The notes below the pieces were generated by a model. That model ran no database searches. It was given only the letters and a program-made list of their open reading frames with translations, and was not told the DNA's origin. From the NCBI GenBank assembly GCA_005503165.1, contig SCNT01000002.1:124001-188000 (forward strand): a stretch of 64,000 nucleotides of DNA, in the 5' to 3' direction. Position 1 is the first letter of the stretch. Each line of letters begins with the position of its first letter. This document shows positions 35,079 through 45,069 of the stretch, one piece after another. The DNA is from Sphingomonadaceae bacterium 3R27E2-A (lineage in GTDB: Bacteria > Pseudomonadota > Alphaproteobacteria > Sphingomonadales > Sphingomonadaceae). A program made the translations under genes and the position numbers.

Positions 35079-36635
35079 TCATGCCGCGACGGCCGTCCCG
35101 GAGGGGACCGCATCGCGGGCAGCGTCGCCGTCATAGACGAACTCGGCACCCCTGAGGTCGATGCGAGGAAATGCGTCCTTCTCGGCCCAATAATCCTGGT
35201 TATGGCGCCACTCGGGCTTGTCGCCGCGCCGCGGCATCGCGTCGAGCGCGCGCATCAGATAGCCCGGATTGAAATTATCCTCCTCGATCCAGGGAAGGAT
35301 CGCCATGTCGGCATCCTCGGGCCGCAGCGCGACCTCGACCTTCTTTGCGCCGATGTCGTCCATATGATTGAGCAGATTGCAGACGAAGTCGCCCATCATG
35401 TCGACGCGCAGCGTCCAGCTTGCCCGGAAATAGCCCATCACCCAGGCGAGATTCGGCACGCCGGTCATCATCATGCCGCGATAGGTGACGGTCTTCGACC
35501 AGTCGACCGGGACGCCGTCGACCTCGAAAGGAATGCCGCCCATGACCGACAGGTTGAAGCCCGTCGCGGCGACGACGATGTCGGCCTCGATTTCCTCGCC
35601 GCCGGCCGTGAGGACGCCCTTTTCGGTGAAGCGGTCGATCGTGTCGGTGACGACGGTCAATTTGCCTGCCGTCGCCGCCTTGAAAATGTCGCCGTCGGGG
35701 CAGAAGGCGAGCCGCTGCTGCCAGGGACGATATTTCGGGGTGAAGTGCGGCTCGAGCGGGAAATCCGGATCGCCCGAATAGGCGCGGATCAGCGCCTTCA
35801 GCTCCTCGAACACGGCGTCGGGCTCGCTTGCGCAGCGTCGCGTCATCAGGTCCTGGTCGTGCATGATCTGCGCGCGCACGACGCGGTGCACCGTCGGCTC
35901 GTCGATTCCGATCTCGCGCAGCCGGTCGGCGAGTTCGTTCCGGTTCTCGCTGCAATAGAAATAGGTGGGCGAGCGCTGCAGCATCGTCACATGCGCCGCC
36001 TTTTCGGCGAAGGCCGGAACGATGGTGGCGGCGGTCGCGCCCGACCCGATCACGAGGATGCGCTTGCCCGCATAGTCGATCGCCGGATCCCAGAGCTGGG
36101 CGTGGACGAAGCGGCCGCGATAGTCGGAAATGCCCGGCCAGTCGGGAATATGGGGCTTTTCATGGTCATAATAGCCCTGGCACATCCAGAGGAAGCCCGC
36201 CGTGAAGACGACGATCGCGCCGTCCGGCGCGCGCACGGCCTCGACCGTCCAGCGATTGTCGGCGCTCGACCAGCGGCACGCGGTGATGCGGTGTCCGTAA
36301 TGGATATGGACGCCGATTTCGTTCTCCTCGATCACCTCGCCCATATATTTGAGGATTTCCGCACCACTCGCGATCGGCGCGCCGACCCAGGGCTTGAAGC
36401 GGTAGCCGAAAGTGTAGAGATCCGAGTCCGAGCGGACGCCGGGATATTTGTGCGTTTCCCACGTACCGCCGAACGTCGGCTTCGCCTCAAGGATCGCATA
36501 GGTCTTGCCGGGGCATTGCTGCTGGAGATGATAAGCCGAACCGATGCCGGAAATTCCGGCACCCGCAATCAGCACATCGACATGAGGCGCCTCGGCCCGC
36601 CCCGGGGCGCGGGATCGCTTTCCTTTTCCGGTCAT
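35079..36635 (-). CDS. flavin-containing / Baeyer-Villiger-type monooxygenase
   Basis: 518 residues from ATG 36635 with GGAGAG upstream. FAD-binding [15 protein letters not shown] (residues about 25-39), the family motif region [20 protein letters not shown], and the NADPH-binding [20 protein letters not shown]. The layout is that of class B flavoprotein monooxygenases; the exact BVMO signature FxGxxxHxxxW(P/D) is imperfect. It inserts one oxygen atom into a ketone, amine or sulfide. An FNR box lies 58-71 bases upstream, odd for an oxygen-using enzyme and suggesting a role at micro-oxic levels. Confidence 0.9.
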   Translation of the reverse strand: MTGKGKRSRAPGRAEAPHVDVLIAGAGISGIGSAYHLQQQCPGKTYAILEAKPTFGGTWETHKYPGVRSDSDLYTFGYRFKPWVGAPIASGAEILKYMGEVIEENEIGVHIHYGHRITACRWSSADNRWTVEAVRAPDGAIVVFTAGFLWMCQGYYDHEKPHIPDWPGISDYRGRFVHAQLWDPAIDYAGKRILVIGSGATAATIVPAFAEKAAHVTMLQRSPTYFYCSENRNELADRLREIGIDEPTVHRVVRAQIMHDQDLMTRRCASEPDAVFEELKALIRAYSGDPDFPLEPHFTPKYRPWQQRLAFCPDGDIFKAATAGKLTVVTDTIDRFTEKGVLTAGGEEIEADIVVAATGFNLSVMGGIPFEVDGVPVDWSKTVTYRGMMMTGVPNLAWVMGYFRASWTLRVDMMGDFVCNLLNHMDDIGAKKVEVALRPEDADMAILPWIEEDNFNPGYLMRALDAMPRRGDKPEWRHNQDYWAEKDAFPRIDLRGAEFVYDGDAARDAVPSGTAVAA

Positions 36636-36692
36636 CCTTCGCACTCTCCGCAATGGGACCCTGTCAGATTGACGACGGCAAAATCGCCGGCA

Positions 36693-36706
36693 TTGATTTC
36701 GATCAA
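36693..36706 (-). promoter_or_regulatory. FNR box upstream of the flavin monooxygenase
   Basis: TTGATCGAAATCAA on the minus strand fits the TTGAT-N4-ATCAA consensus perfectly, 58 bases upstream of ATG 36635. A class II start would fall near 36658. Confidence 0.8.
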
Positions 36707-36737
36707 AAGCTGCAACGGTGGTGCTTTCGGTCGATGC

Positions 36738-36866
36738 TCACTGGCGGAAATGCATGAACCAGATGGTTCCCAGCACCGCAAAGACAAGGAAAACGATCCA
36801 GAAGCCGATGGCCGCCGCCCGTTCGCGCCGACGTTCGACCGGATCGTCGAGTTCGGGTGCCATCAT
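36738..36866 (-). CDS. 42-residue single-helix membrane protein
   Basis: [20 protein letters not shown] followed by one helix ([20 protein letters not shown]). Its ATG overlaps the stop of the gene before it (TGATG), so the two small proteins are co-translated. Positive residues before the helix predict an inside N-terminus. Function unknown. Confidence 0.6.
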   Translation of the reverse strand: MMAPELDDPVERRRERAAAIGFWIVFLVFAVLGTIWFMHFRQ

Positions 36867-37039
36867 CAGCGACCACGGCGCGCTATCGTCCGCGCGGCAA
36901 AAAATCCGGCAGTCAGAAACGGCACGAGAGCCGCCGCGATCTTCAGCTTGGGCGAATGCGACGCGCGCCGGATTTTCTTGCGCATCCGGCGTGGAACGCC
37001 GATCTTCGCGAGTGACTTGTCGACGTCCGGAATATCCAT
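36866..37039 (-). CDS. 57-residue basic small membrane-associated protein
   Basis: [20 protein letters not shown] start with GAGGAGG upstream, a basic middle ([10 protein letters not shown]), then a helix ([20 protein letters not shown]) and terminal RRGR. It is the first of a two-gene unit divergent from the haem sensor kinase. Upstream lies GTTACGTATATCGG, the same element type as at the USP promoters. Function unknown. Confidence 0.65.
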   Translation of the reverse strand: MDIPDVDKSLAKIGVPRRMRKKIRRASHSPKLKIAAALVPFLTAGFFAARTIARRGR

Positions 37040-37091
37040 TTCGACCTCCTCGATCATGCTGGAGGCACAGGATGGGCGCTCGCGGCGGCAG

Positions 37092-37107
37092 CCGATATAC
37101 GTAACTT
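37092..37107. promoter_or_regulatory. TACGTA element between small-protein operon and fixL-like gene
   Basis: CCGATATACGTAACTT (plus strand) matches CCGATATGCGCAATC of the USP promoter at 24458-24472. It is oriented to serve the minus-strand small genes (15 bases to CCCATC, 37076-37071) but lies between divergent units. Confidence 0.45.
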
Positions 37108-37217
37108 CCGCATGGCCGCGGAAAGAATGGCGGCCGCATGGCTGTTCATGGTATATGCGGCGAATATTTTCGGGCAGCCTGCGCAGGGGAAAGAGGGAAA
37201 GGCCGTTGGAGAGAAAA

Positions 37218-39095
37218 ATGTCTCCGCCGGTTCCCCACCGGCCTTTTGCTATTCGCGTGGCTGTCGCCGTCGCGATTGTCGGCCTTGCAGCCCTCGTCCG
37301 CTTCGCCTTCGATCCCTGGCTCGGCACGCAGGCGCCCTATCTTCTGTTCGCGCTCGCGGTTCTGGGGGCGGCTATCGCAACGGATCCGCTAGCCGCGTCC
37401 TTCGCGACCCTCCCCGCGCTTGGTTTCGGGGTCTATTTTTCGAGCCGTCGCGGCTTCGACTCTGCCGATTCTCTGGAAATCGCTTTCTTTCTCGTCGTCG
37501 CCGGAGGGATCATTCTGCTCACGCGCGGCCTCCATCGGTCGCGAGCCCGGATGGACCAGAATGAACGTACGACAGCGACCGAGGCCGCAAAAGCGACGGT
37601 GATCGCCGAGGAGCTCAATCTGCTGATCGACGGCGCGCACGGTCACGCGATCTACCTGCTCGATGCGTCCGGCAAGGTTGCGATCTGGAACCAGGGCGCC
37701 GAGCGGCTGTTGGGCTGGAGCGAGGAGGAAGCCATAGGGCGCGAAGAGACGATCTTCTACCCCGCCGACGCGATTGCGGCCGGCAAGCCAGCGCACGACC
37801 TTCGCGAGGCGGCACGGTGCGGTAAACTGGCGACGGAGGATTGGCGCGTCCGCAAGAACGGCTCCGAATTTCTGGCCGACATTTCGGTGACCGCCCTCCA
37901 GGGTGAAAATGGCGTTCGCGGCTATGCCACCGTCGTGTCCGACATCACCGGCCGCCGCGCGACGCAGGATGCGCTGCGGGCGCAGGAAAGCCACTTGCGA
38001 TCGATCCTCTCGACCGTTCCCGACGCGATGATCGTGATCGACGACCAGGGCAAAATCCTGTCGTTCAGCGCCGCGGCCGAGCGCCTGTTCGGTTACAGCG
38101 AAGCCGAGTTGCTCGGCGCCAATGTCAGCGCGCTCATGCCCGCCCCCGACCGCGATCGCCACGACGGCTATATCGCGCGCTATCTCGCGACCGGCGAGAA
38201 ACGCATCATCGGCATCGGGCGCGTCGTTTTCGCGCAGCGCAAGGATGGCTCCACTTTCCCGATGGAACTGTCGATCGGCGAGGCGGCGGGCGATTCGCAT
38301 CCTTTGTTCACCGGCTTCATCCGTGACCTTACCGAACGGCAGAAGACCGAGGCGCGGCTGGAGTCGCTGCAGTCGGAGCTCATCCATGTCTCGCGCGTGA
38401 GCGCGATGGGCACCATGGCTTCGACCCTCGCGCACGAACTCAACCAGCCTATCACCGCCGTCGCCAACTATGTCGAGGCCATCCGCGACATGCTCGCCGC
38501 GCCCGATCCCGACGACATGCCGATGATCCGCGAGGCGCTCGACGACACGGCGAAAGAGGCCCTGAGGGCGGGACATATCGTACGCCGCCTGCGCGATTTC
38601 GTCGCGCGCGGCGAGGTCGAGAAAACGATCGAAAAACTGCCCGCGCTGATCAACGAAGCCGCCGTACTGGGGCTGATGGGCGCGCGCGAAAAAGGCATCG
38701 AACCGCGGTTCGACCTCGACCCCTATGCGTCGCCGGTTCTCGTCGACAAGGTCCAGATCCAGCAGGTGCTGATCAACCTCATCCGCAACGCGGTCGAGGC
38801 GATGGCGCCCGGCCCCGAGCGCCGGCTGACCGTCTCGAGCCGGCCCGACCAGCCAGGCTTCGTGCGCGTGATCGTCGCCGATACCGGACCGGGCGTTTCG
38901 CCCGAGGTCGCGGCGCAATTGTTCACCGCCTTCGTCAGCACGAAAGCCGAGGGCATGGGGCTCGGCCTGTCGATATGCCGCACTATCGTCGAGGCCCATG
39001 GCGGCCGGATATGGATGGAGCAGGCCAAGGCGGGCGGCACCGAATTTCATTTCACGCTTGTGAGCGCCAAGGCGGGGGACAAGGATGACGGATAG
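37218..39095 (+). CDS. fixL: FixL-like oxygen-sensing haem-PAS histidine kinase
   Basis: 625 residues from ATG 37218 (GGAGAG upstream). Three to four N-terminal helices to about 105, then one PAS (about 130-245), and a second PAS (about 255-375) matching the FixL haem domain: haem-ligand His315 in [17 protein letters not shown], and Arg335 in IIGIGRVV equivalent to the FixL oxygen-contact arginine. The kinase has phospho-His406 in [13 protein letters not shown]-box [18 protein letters not shown] and GMGLGLSI. Oxygen binding should inhibit kinase activity. It overlaps fixJ by 11 bases. This is the sensor for the low-oxygen response of the region. Confidence 0.93.
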   Translation: MSPPVPHRPFAIRVAVAVAIVGLAALVRFAFDPWLGTQAPYLLFALAVLGAAIATDPLAASFATLPALGFGVYFSSRRGFDSADSLEIAFFLVVAGGIILLTRGLHRSRARMDQNERTTATEAAKATVIAEELNLLIDGAHGHAIYLLDASGKVAIWNQGAERLLGWSEEEAIGREETIFYPADAIAAGKPAHDLREAARCGKLATEDWRVRKNGSEFLADISVTALQGENGVRGYATVVSDITGRRATQDALRAQESHLRSILSTVPDAMIVIDDQGKILSFSAAAERLFGYSEAELLGANVSALMPAPDRDRHDGYIARYLATGEKRIIGIGRVVFAQRKDGSTFPMELSIGEAAGDSHPLFTGFIRDLTERQKTEARLESLQSELIHVSRVSAMGTMASTLAHELNQPITAVANYVEAIRDMLAAPDPDDMPMIREALDDTAKEALRAGHIVRRLRDFVARGEVEKTIEKLPALINEAAVLGLMGAREKGIEPRFDLDPYASPVLVDKVQIQQVLINLIRNAVEAMAPGPERRLTVSSRPDQPGFVRVIVADTGPGVSPEVAAQLFTAFVSTKAEGMGLGLSICRTIVEAHGGRIWMEQAKAGGTEFHFTLVSAKAGDKDDG

Positions 39096-39699
39096 GAAGC
39101 TGATCCATATCGTCGACGACGAAGATGCGATCCGGCGCTCGGCAAGTTTCATGCTGAAAACGTCGGGCTACGCCGTGCAGACATGGGCAACCGGGGTGGC
39201 TTTCCTGAAGGAAATCCGGCATGTCCCCGAAGGCTGCGTGCTTCTCGACGTGCGGATGCCGGAAATGGACGGACTCGAAGTCCAGGAAGCCCTGCGTGAT
39301 CGCGGCGTGACCATGCCGGTCATCATCCTGACAGGACACGCCGATGTATCGATCGCGGTACGCGCAATGAAGGCGGGCGCGGTCGATTTCCTCGAAAAGC
39401 CCTTCGAGAAGGCCGTCCTCATCGCCGCCATCGAAGCGGCGTTCGACCGGCTGAGTGCCGCCGGCGGCGCGGCGGCGCGCGCCGCCGAGGCGAATGTCGT
39501 TCTGGGCGTGCTGACACCGCGCGAGCGCGAAGTGCTGGAGGGGCTTGCGCAGGGACTGCCCAACAAGACGATCGCCTATGACCTCGGCATTTCCCCGCGA
39601 ACGGTCGAGGTCCACCGTGCCAATCTGATGGCAAAGCTCGAAGTGCGGAGCCTGTCCGACGCCCTGCGTCTCGCCTTCGCCGCCGGGCTCGGCGTCTGA
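39085..39699 (+). CDS. fixJ: FixJ-like response regulator (receiver + LuxR HTH)
   Basis: 204 residues. Receiver with DDED pocket, Asp55 in [13 protein letters not shown], Thr in ILTGHADV, Lys in FLEKPFEK. A linker follows, then the [43 protein letters not shown]. It overlaps the kinase gene by 11 bases, so they are a pair. FixJ proteins bind GTAMGTAG-like sites; TACGTA/GTAAGTA elements recur in front of many genes here. Confidence 0.95.
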   Translation: MTDRKLIHIVDDEDAIRRSASFMLKTSGYAVQTWATGVAFLKEIRHVPEGCVLLDVRMPEMDGLEVQEALRDRGVTMPVIILTGHADVSIAVRAMKAGAVDFLEKPFEKAVLIAAIEAAFDRLSAAGGAAARAAEANVVLGVLTPREREVLEGLAQGLPNKTIAYDLGISPRTVEVHRANLMAKLEVRSLSDALRLAFAAGLGV

Positions 39700-39715
39700 C
39701 CCATATAGGGACCAA

Positions 39716-39748
39716 TACGTAACGACGGGAAATCGCCCTCCGGTACAA
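39716..39748 (+). promoter_or_regulatory. TACGTA element before the free HTH gene
   Basis: TACGTAACGACGG from 39716 (also CAATACGTAAC), with GTACAA at 39743-39748 as a weak -10. The predicted start point is about 24 bases before ATG 39779. Confidence 0.4.
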
Positions 39749-39778
39749 GGGAGGCATGATTGCAGAGGTTCCATCCGC

Positions 39779-40075
39779 ATGAGCGGTCCGGTTACCCCCC
39801 GCCGCTTGATCGAACTCCTCACCCTGCGCGAGCGCGAGGTCGTGGCAGGGTTGATGCGGGGCCTCACCAACAAGAAGATCGGGCAGGAACTCGGGATCAG
39901 TCATCGCACCGTGGAAATCCATCGCGCCCGCGCGATGCGGAAACTCGGCGCGCCTACGCTCGCCGCTCTGCTGACGCTGGTCCTGCCGCACCGCGGCGAG
40001 CTCCCCGATCTGCACAGGCAGGGCCCAGAATTGGTCCGGCCTATCCCTACCGAAGGGCGAAAGGGACCATCGTAA
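39779..40075 (+). CDS. stand-alone LuxR/FixJ-type HTH protein without receiver
   Basis: 98 residues from ATG 39779. The HTH ([40 protein letters not shown]) nearly fills the first 60 residues and resembles that of the adjacent FixJ. There is no receiver domain, and a Pro-rich tail follows. It could bind the same sites without phosphorylation, competing with or reinforcing FixJ. It overlaps the DUF4010 gene tail by 29 bases (convergent). Confidence 0.85.
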   Translation: MSGPVTPRRLIELLTLREREVVAGLMRGLTNKKIGQELGISHRTVEIHRARAMRKLGAPTLAALLTLVLPHRGELPDLHRQGPELVRPIPTEGRKGPS

Positions 40076-41324
40076 GACCGACGGCAACGCTGCCAAGCAG
40101 CGGCAGGGCGGCAACCCAGCCACGGCGCGTCCGCGTGATCACCGGCGGTATCGCAGCCTTGAAGAGCGTATTGGCCATCACGGGCGCGGCAACGACGAGC
40201 CCGGCCGTGCGTGCGTCCAGCACGCCAGCCGGAAGGCCGCCGATTGTGATGATCGCCGCGTCGACATCGGCGATACCGGAGATCGCCAGGATGATCGCCA
40301 TGGCCGACTCCCCGATCCGGTCGATGAACCAGCGGGCGACCAAGGCCATCGCCATGACGAGCGCCGTCAAGACGAGAGCGGATCCGAAATTGAGCGGGTT
40401 GCGGAGGTTTACGGGGTCTTCCGGCCCAGGCGGAGCCCGTCGTGCCAGCGCCACTGCCCAGGCGGCAGCGACGATGCTGGCCAGTGCGGCCGGCGCCAGA
40501 ATCAACGACAGCGCGCCGAGCGCTATCGGCGCAAGAAGGGCGACGAGGATGATGACGCGGACGATCATCACCGCCGAGGCCGCGGCGATGCCGGCGACCA
40601 GCGCCGGTGCGTTTTCCTGCTCGTCGCGCAGGCGGGTCGCAAGCGCCATCGTCACCGCGGTCGAGGACACCATTGCGCCGGTGCCGGCCATCGCCAGCGT
40701 GCCGCGCGTCGCGCCGAACCTTTTGGAGGCGATATAGCCCGCAAAGGAAAAGCCCGATACGAGAACGACGACCAGCCACAGCTGGCGCGGGTTCCAGGCG
40801 TCATAAGGACCAAGGTGGCGATCGGGCAGCAGCGGCAGGACGACGAGCGCGATCAGCGCGAAGCGCGCGATCGCGCTGACTTCCGCTTCGGTCATGCCTT
40901 CGACCCAGCGATGGAGTTGTGGCCGCAACGTGAGGAGCAGCGTGACGGCGACCGCGACGACGACCGCGAGCTGCCCTTCTCCCCGGGTCGCGAGAAAACC
41001 GGTCGCGAGCGCGACGAGCGCAGCAAGGCTGCTCGTGCCGCTGATGCGGCCGTCCCGGCCGGCAGTTCTGGCATAGCCGATGAAGACGAGGAGCGCGGCC
41101 GTTCCGAACAACAGCGCCGCCAAGGCCGCTTCGATCGGTTCCAGCACGCCTGCAAGACCGCCGACCAGCCCGAGGAGGCCAAAGGTCCGGACGCCCGCAA
41201 ACCGGCTGCCGTCGGCTTCATGGCGCAGCGTCCAGCCGCGCTGGATGCCGATCAGCAGTCCCAGTCCGAGCGACGTGCCGAGCCCGGCCAGAACCGGCCA
41301 TTGGTCAAAGGCGTTGGAACCCAT
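40047..41324 (-). CDS. MgtC/DUF4010 membrane protein
   Basis: 425 residues from ATG 41324 (a GTG at 41333 is also possible). The N-terminal MgtC-like part is [20 protein letters not shown], then [18 protein letters not shown], and a DUF4010 C-terminal half with about eight helices ([19 protein letters not shown]). These proteins are of uncertain transport function. It converges with the free HTH gene. Confidence 0.85.
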   Translation of the reverse strand: MGSNAFDQWPVLAGLGTSLGLGLLIGIQRGWTLRHEADGSRFAGVRTFGLLGLVGGLAGVLEPIEAALAALLFGTAALLVFIGYARTAGRDGRISGTSSLAALVALATGFLATRGEGQLAVVVAVAVTLLLTLRPQLHRWVEGMTEAEVSAIARFALIALVVLPLLPDRHLGPYDAWNPRQLWLVVVLVSGFSFAGYIASKRFGATRGTLAMAGTGAMVSSTAVTMALATRLRDEQENAPALVAGIAAASAVMIVRVIILVALLAPIALGALSLILAPAALASIVAAAWAVALARRAPPGPEDPVNLRNPLNFGSALVLTALVMAMALVARWFIDRIGESAMAIILAISGIADVDAAIITIGGLPAGVLDARTAGLVVAAPVMANTLFKAAIPPVITRTRRGWVAALPLLGSVAVGLTMVPFALR

Positions 41325-41400
41325 GACGGACACCGCCCTATGTCTCCCGGCGATGGGCAGACCGTCGGCCCGGTCCTCGCCTCACGGCCGCCTCACCGTT

Positions 41401-41733
41401 TCAATCGGCGTCGTCGCTGGCGCACGCGATGCACCGGGCCGCGGTGGGCGAGGCCCGGAGGCGCGCCTCGGCGATCGGTTCGCCGCAGGCCAGACATTGC
41501 CCAAAGGTGCCCGCTTCGATCCGCCCGATCGCCTGCCTGATACGGGCGATTTCCGCCATCGCGGCGCGTTCGACGCCGTCGAGCGCTTCGTCGTCCTCGC
41601 GAGCGACCGCCTGTTCGGAAAGATCGTCGTCGAGCGGTTCGCGCTGCGCCTCCTCGATCGCCTCGACGCGCGCCCCGAGCGCGGCGAGGCGCGCCTCGAG
41701 CGCGGTACGAATCGATATGGCGTCCGGTTTCAT
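41401..41733 (-). CDS. DksA/TraR-family zinc-finger protein
   Basis: 110 residues. N-terminal coiled coil with acidic stretch EPLDDDLSEQAVAREDDEAL, then the C4 zinc finger CLACGEPIAEARL and CIACASDD. Shorter than DksA (about 150) and resembling YbiI/TraR-like members that bind RNA polymerase through the secondary channel. Its start overlaps the stop of the DUF465 gene by four bases. Confidence 0.88.
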   Translation of the reverse strand: MKPDAISIRTALEARLAALGARVEAIEEAQREPLDDDLSEQAVAREDDEALDGVERAAMAEIARIRQAIGRIEAGTFGQCLACGEPIAEARLRASPTAARCIACASDDAD

Positions 41734-41981
41734 TTCTTGCCCTTTCGTTCGGCGATCATGACGGCGACTTCGTCGAGCAGATTGACGCGCTGCCGCTTCA
41801 GTTCCTCGAGCCGCTCGTCCGACGCTGCGTCGAGGCCGTTGTCGATCCGCGCGATTTCGCGTGACAAGCGGTGATGGCGCTCGGCGAGCGCGCGAAATGG
41901 ACCGCTCTCCAGCTTGAGGGCGTGGAGGTGCGTCGCTTCGCCGGGGAACATGGCGTGCAGATCGTGACCGACTTCGCTCAT
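41730..41981 (-). CDS. YdcH/DUF465 family small helical protein
   Basis: 83 residues from ATG 41981 with GGGAGGC upstream. Two long helices, HDLHAMFPGEATHLHALKLE and FRALAERHHRLSREIARID, match the DUF465 hairpin. The function of the family is unknown. Forms a two-gene unit with the DksA-like gene. Confidence 0.85.
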   Translation of the reverse strand: MSEVGHDLHAMFPGEATHLHALKLESGPFRALAERHHRLSREIARIDNGLDAASDERLEELKRQRVNLLDEVAVMIAERKGKK

Positions 41982-42092
41982 TACATTGCCTCCCGAACGA
42001 CTGAAAAGGAGCGCCCGCAATATCGCCTTCGGCGACGGGCGCACCGCATGCTGATGCGGCGGATTCGCCGCCGCGTCCTTACGCAATTCCCC

Positions 42093-43700
42093 TTATGCGC
42101 GGCGGCCGGGATGGCGGCTTCGGGCCGATCGCGCCTGCTGATAGCGGGTGAGCACGTCGCGCATCGCCGCGACAGCCTCGGCGCGCACCGCGGCATTGTC
42201 GATCCTTGCGAGTTCGGATTTGAGGTGGGTCGCGAAGTCGGCATAGCTGTTCTGCCAGTCGCGGCCGACCGCCGCCTGCAGCGCCGGGTCTCCGGTCTGC
42301 GTGCGTTTCGCGGGAACCCCGGCGGCGAGCCGGTAGCTTTCCCGCAACGCCGGTGCGACCACGGAGGCTGCGTACCCGCGCGACCGGGCCAGCCGGCGCA
42401 GCGCTTCGACAGACCCGGCCTCGCCATGCGAAAGGAACAGGCTGCCAGCAATCGGCCCGCGGTCGCCGATCCACGCGAGCAGATCATCCTGGTCGGCATG
42501 CGCCGAATAGGTATCGATTCGCCGGACCTGCGCGCGCACCGCAACATCTTCGCCCGACAGGCGGACGCGCGTGGCCCCGTCGAGAATGACCCGCCCCAGC
42601 GAACCCTCTGCCTGATAGCCCACGAAGAGGATGGTCGAGTCGCGCCGCGCGAGATTATGCTTGAGATGATGGCGGATACGGCCGCCTTCGCACATGCCCG
42701 ACGCCGCCAGGATAATCGCGCCCGAGACGCTGTTGAGGCGGATCGAGGCGTTGACGTCCTCGACGAAATGAAAGGCGGGATGGTCGAAAATCCTGCCGTC
42801 GACATCTTCGAGCGCGTCGGAATATCTGGCGAAGACTCTCGTCGCGCGGCTCGCGAGCGGCGAATCGATGAAGATGCGCGGCGCCGCCAACTGTCCGCCA
42901 TCGATCAGGGCAGCCAGGTCGAGCAGCAGCTCCTGCGTCCGCTCGAGCGCGAATACGGGGACGATGAGGTTGCCGCCGCGATCGAGCGCCGCCTTCACCT
43001 CGCCCCCCAGCAACCGGCGTCGTTCCGCGATCGTCACATGATCGCGCGCGCGATCGCCGTAGGTCGCTTCGCAAATGACATGATCGAAGCCCGCCGGACT
43101 TTCGGGATCGGGATGAAAGGCCTTGTGTTCGGGCCCAAGATCGCCCGAACATAGAAGATGGACGCCGCCAATTTCGAGCTCGACCGATGCAGAGCCAAGG
43201 ATGTGCCCCGCGTTCCACAGCCGGGCGCGAAATCCGGGAATCGGTTCGAACCATTTTTCAAGTTCGACGGACCTCGCAAGCCGCCACGCCGAAAGACCGT
43301 CCTCTTCGGTGTAAAGCGGCTCGAAGGGCGGCTGACCGGCGCGGTCGCGCCGGCGATTGTGGCGCATCGCGTCGCTTTCCTGGATCCGCCCTGCGTCGGC
43401 GAGCATATACTCGAGAAGGTCGGCGGTTGGCTCGGTACACCAGATGTCACCGTCGAACCCTTCGGACACGAGCCTCGGCAGCAGGCCGCAGTGATCGATA
43501 TGGGCATGGGTGAGAATGACGACGTCGACATGCCTCGCGTCGAAGGCAAAGGGTTCGCGATTGAGCGTCTCCAGCGTGCGCGATCCCTGGAACAGTCCGC
43601 AGTCGACAAGCAGGCGCCTGCCGCCGAAGCGATATTCCATGCACGATCCGGTAACCGTGCCGGCGGCACCGTGAAAGGCGACCGAAAGATCATTGCCCAT
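42093..43700 (-). CDS. beta-CASP metallo-beta-lactamase RNase-like protein
   Basis: 535 residues from ATG 43700 with GAGGAAAT upstream. The metallo-beta-lactamase motif THAHIDHCGLLPRL and NAGHILGSASVELEI (metal ligands) precede the beta-CASP domain (about 200-370) and the C-terminal RMMBL segment TYSAHADQDDLLAW with SHGEAGS. The family includes CPSF-like RNA nucleases and RNase J relatives. It is longer than the usual ~450 residues because of a C-terminal helical tail. Upstream lies a strong TACGTA element in an inverted orientation. Confidence 0.92.
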   Translation of the reverse strand: MGNDLSVAFHGAAGTVTGSCMEYRFGGRRLLVDCGLFQGSRTLETLNREPFAFDARHVDVVILTHAHIDHCGLLPRLVSEGFDGDIWCTEPTADLLEYMLADAGRIQESDAMRHNRRRDRAGQPPFEPLYTEEDGLSAWRLARSVELEKWFEPIPGFRARLWNAGHILGSASVELEIGGVHLLCSGDLGPEHKAFHPDPESPAGFDHVICEATYGDRARDHVTIAERRRLLGGEVKAALDRGGNLIVPVFALERTQELLLDLAALIDGGQLAAPRIFIDSPLASRATRVFARYSDALEDVDGRIFDHPAFHFVEDVNASIRLNSVSGAIILAASGMCEGGRIRHHLKHNLARRDSTILFVGYQAEGSLGRVILDGATRVRLSGEDVAVRAQVRRIDTYSAHADQDDLLAWIGDRGPIAGSLFLSHGEAGSVEALRRLARSRGYAASVVAPALRESYRLAAGVPAKRTQTGDPALQAAVGRDWQNSYADFATHLKSELARIDNAAVRAEAVAAMRDVLTRYQQARSARSRHPGRRA

Positions 43701-43798
43701 ATTTCCTCGCTCCATGCTCTGCCGGCAATGGGCGCGGGCCAGAGCCCCGCGAACCGCTTGGCCGCCCCGAGAGCATGGCCCGTCGGCGCCGCATTCCA

Positions 43799-43823
43799 CA
43801 TACGTACTGTTCCTGACTCACGG
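43799..43823. promoter_or_regulatory. TACGTA/CCGT element before the beta-CASP gene
   Basis: CATACGTACTGTTCCTGACT at 43799-43818, continuing to CACGG at 43823. It closely matches CATACGTAACAGTCCTGATA (61027-61046) read in the same direction. Here it lies about 100 bases upstream of the minus-strand beta-CASP gene; no good -10 is seen. Confidence 0.5.
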
Positions 43824-44029
43824 GCCCGTGCGGCTTTCCCGGGAAGGCGGGCATGACCCATGCGCCGGCCATTCCAGGCTCCCTTCGCGGCATGTCTGGG
43901 TGAGCGGTTGTTCGTCGTGCGGGGTGCACGGCCGCACGGCAGGCAATGCCGCCAAAGCGCGTGTCGCCGCGCCGCGCACCGGCGTGTCAACCGGCACGGC
44001 GTCCGTCCGGATCGCGGGCGATACCCCAA

Positions 44030-44058
44030 TCCCGAGCCGGACGAGCGTCCGTTCGGGA
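44030..44058 (-). terminator. hairpin terminator candidate after hsp20
   Basis: TCCCGA (44030-44035) pairs with TCGGGA (44053-44058), and inner CGGAC/GTCCG arms (44038-44042, 44047-44051) close on GAGC. It lies just past the hsp20 stop (44074) on the minus strand. No T run is obvious. Confidence 0.4.
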
Positions 44059-44073
44059 CTGGCGCATCGCCAG

Positions 44074-44565
44074 TCAGCCGTCGATCTTGATCTTCCGAAC
44101 GCGCTTGCGCGCGGCCGCATTCTTGCCGATCTCGAGAGTCAGCAGGCCATGTTTGAACCGGGCCTTGACCTTGTCCTCGTCGGCATCGACTGGCAGCGCG
44201 ATCTGCCGCGCGAAATGGCCGTGCCGGCGCTCGTTGATCAGGCAGCCTTCTTCGCGGCGCTCTGCCGACTCGTGTTTTTCGGCGGCGATGGTCAATATGC
44301 CCTCGGCGATCTCGACCTTGACATCCTTGTCCGTGAGGCCCGGGAGCTCGGCCGAAAGCCGGTAATTGTCGCCGGCATCGGTAAGTTCGATCGCGGGCTT
44401 CGGAATGACGAAGCGCGGCACGAAGCTCAACAGGCTGCGTCCGGGCTTGCCCATTTCCTCCACAAATCGATCGATTTCGGCACGAAACCAGTCACCGGCA
44501 CCAAAACCTGCCGGTGCAGCTGCGGGGGCGGACGCCTTTTCGGCGGCGGGGGCCATATCGTTCAT
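44074..44565 (-). CDS. Hsp20/alpha-crystallin small heat-shock protein
   Basis: 163 residues from ATG 44565 with CAGGAGAC upstream. Disordered Ala/Pro-rich start, then the alpha-crystallin domain: VIPKPAIELTDAGDNYRLSA, ELPGLTDKDVKVEIAEGILT, and RKIKIDG at the end. The consensus A-x-x-x-n-G-v-L motif is HGLLTLEI. ATP-independent holdase chaperone. Upstream at 44760-44742 is a TTCGCATTTATCCGTAAG element with TGTAAG as -10. Confidence 0.93.
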   Translation of the reverse strand: MNDMAPAAEKASAPAAAPAGFGAGDWFRAEIDRFVEEMGKPGRSLLSFVPRFVIPKPAIELTDAGDNYRLSAELPGLTDKDVKVEIAEGILTIAAEKHESAERREEGCLINERRHGHFARQIALPVDADEDKVKARFKHGLLTLEIGKNAAARKRVRKIKIDG

Positions 44566-44693
44566 GGTCTGTCTCCTGAGTGAAGCGAGGCTGGCGACGG
44601 GCTTCGGCGCCCCGACATCGCCGCCCGCGAACGCGCGCCGCAATCGGCGCAATCCCTGCCTATGGCGGCTGCCGCGCACACTGAATCGGGAAA

Positions 44694-44762
44694 CCTACGT
44701 AGGGGCGCCGGTTGGCGGCGCTTACACCGGCGCGCCGAACCCTTACGGATAAATGCGAATAG
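44694..44762. promoter_or_regulatory. hsp20/BON promoter region with two TACGTA-type elements
   Basis: CCTACGTAGG palindrome at 44694-44703, and CTTACGGATAAATGCGAA at 44742-44759. Read on the minus strand, the latter plus TGTAAG (44726-44721) forms a promoter for hsp20 centred near -37. The remaining sequence to the BON gene (45069) shows no other feature. Confidence 0.55.
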
Positions 44763-45069
44763 GCCGGATACGGCGGACCGACCAGATTGGCGGCGTTCGG
44801 AAAAGGCCAATGCGGCCCGTCCAGAAGATAGCCGGGCTCAGGCCCGGCAGGGCCCCGCGCCATGCGCAGTCGGCGCCGGTCTTCACGGACGCCGCGGCGG
44901 CCTTGCCGGAACATCCCCGAATCCATGTCAATCATCCGGCATCGGGTTTTTGACCGGTTCGTTCGGGGAACAGCGCTGCGGGGAGTTGTTTGCGACCCTG
45001 CTTCCCGCAGCGCCATTGCCCGGTCCGTGGCGCTTCGGCGCCGCTCCCTCGAATAAAAGGAGACGAGTG

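Noticed and set aside
35202-37217. Very long open frame on the plus strand leading into the FixL-like gene
   Set aside because: It runs antisense to the flavin monooxygenase; GC-rich codons leave the opposite strand open. The real start is 37218 with its ribosome site.
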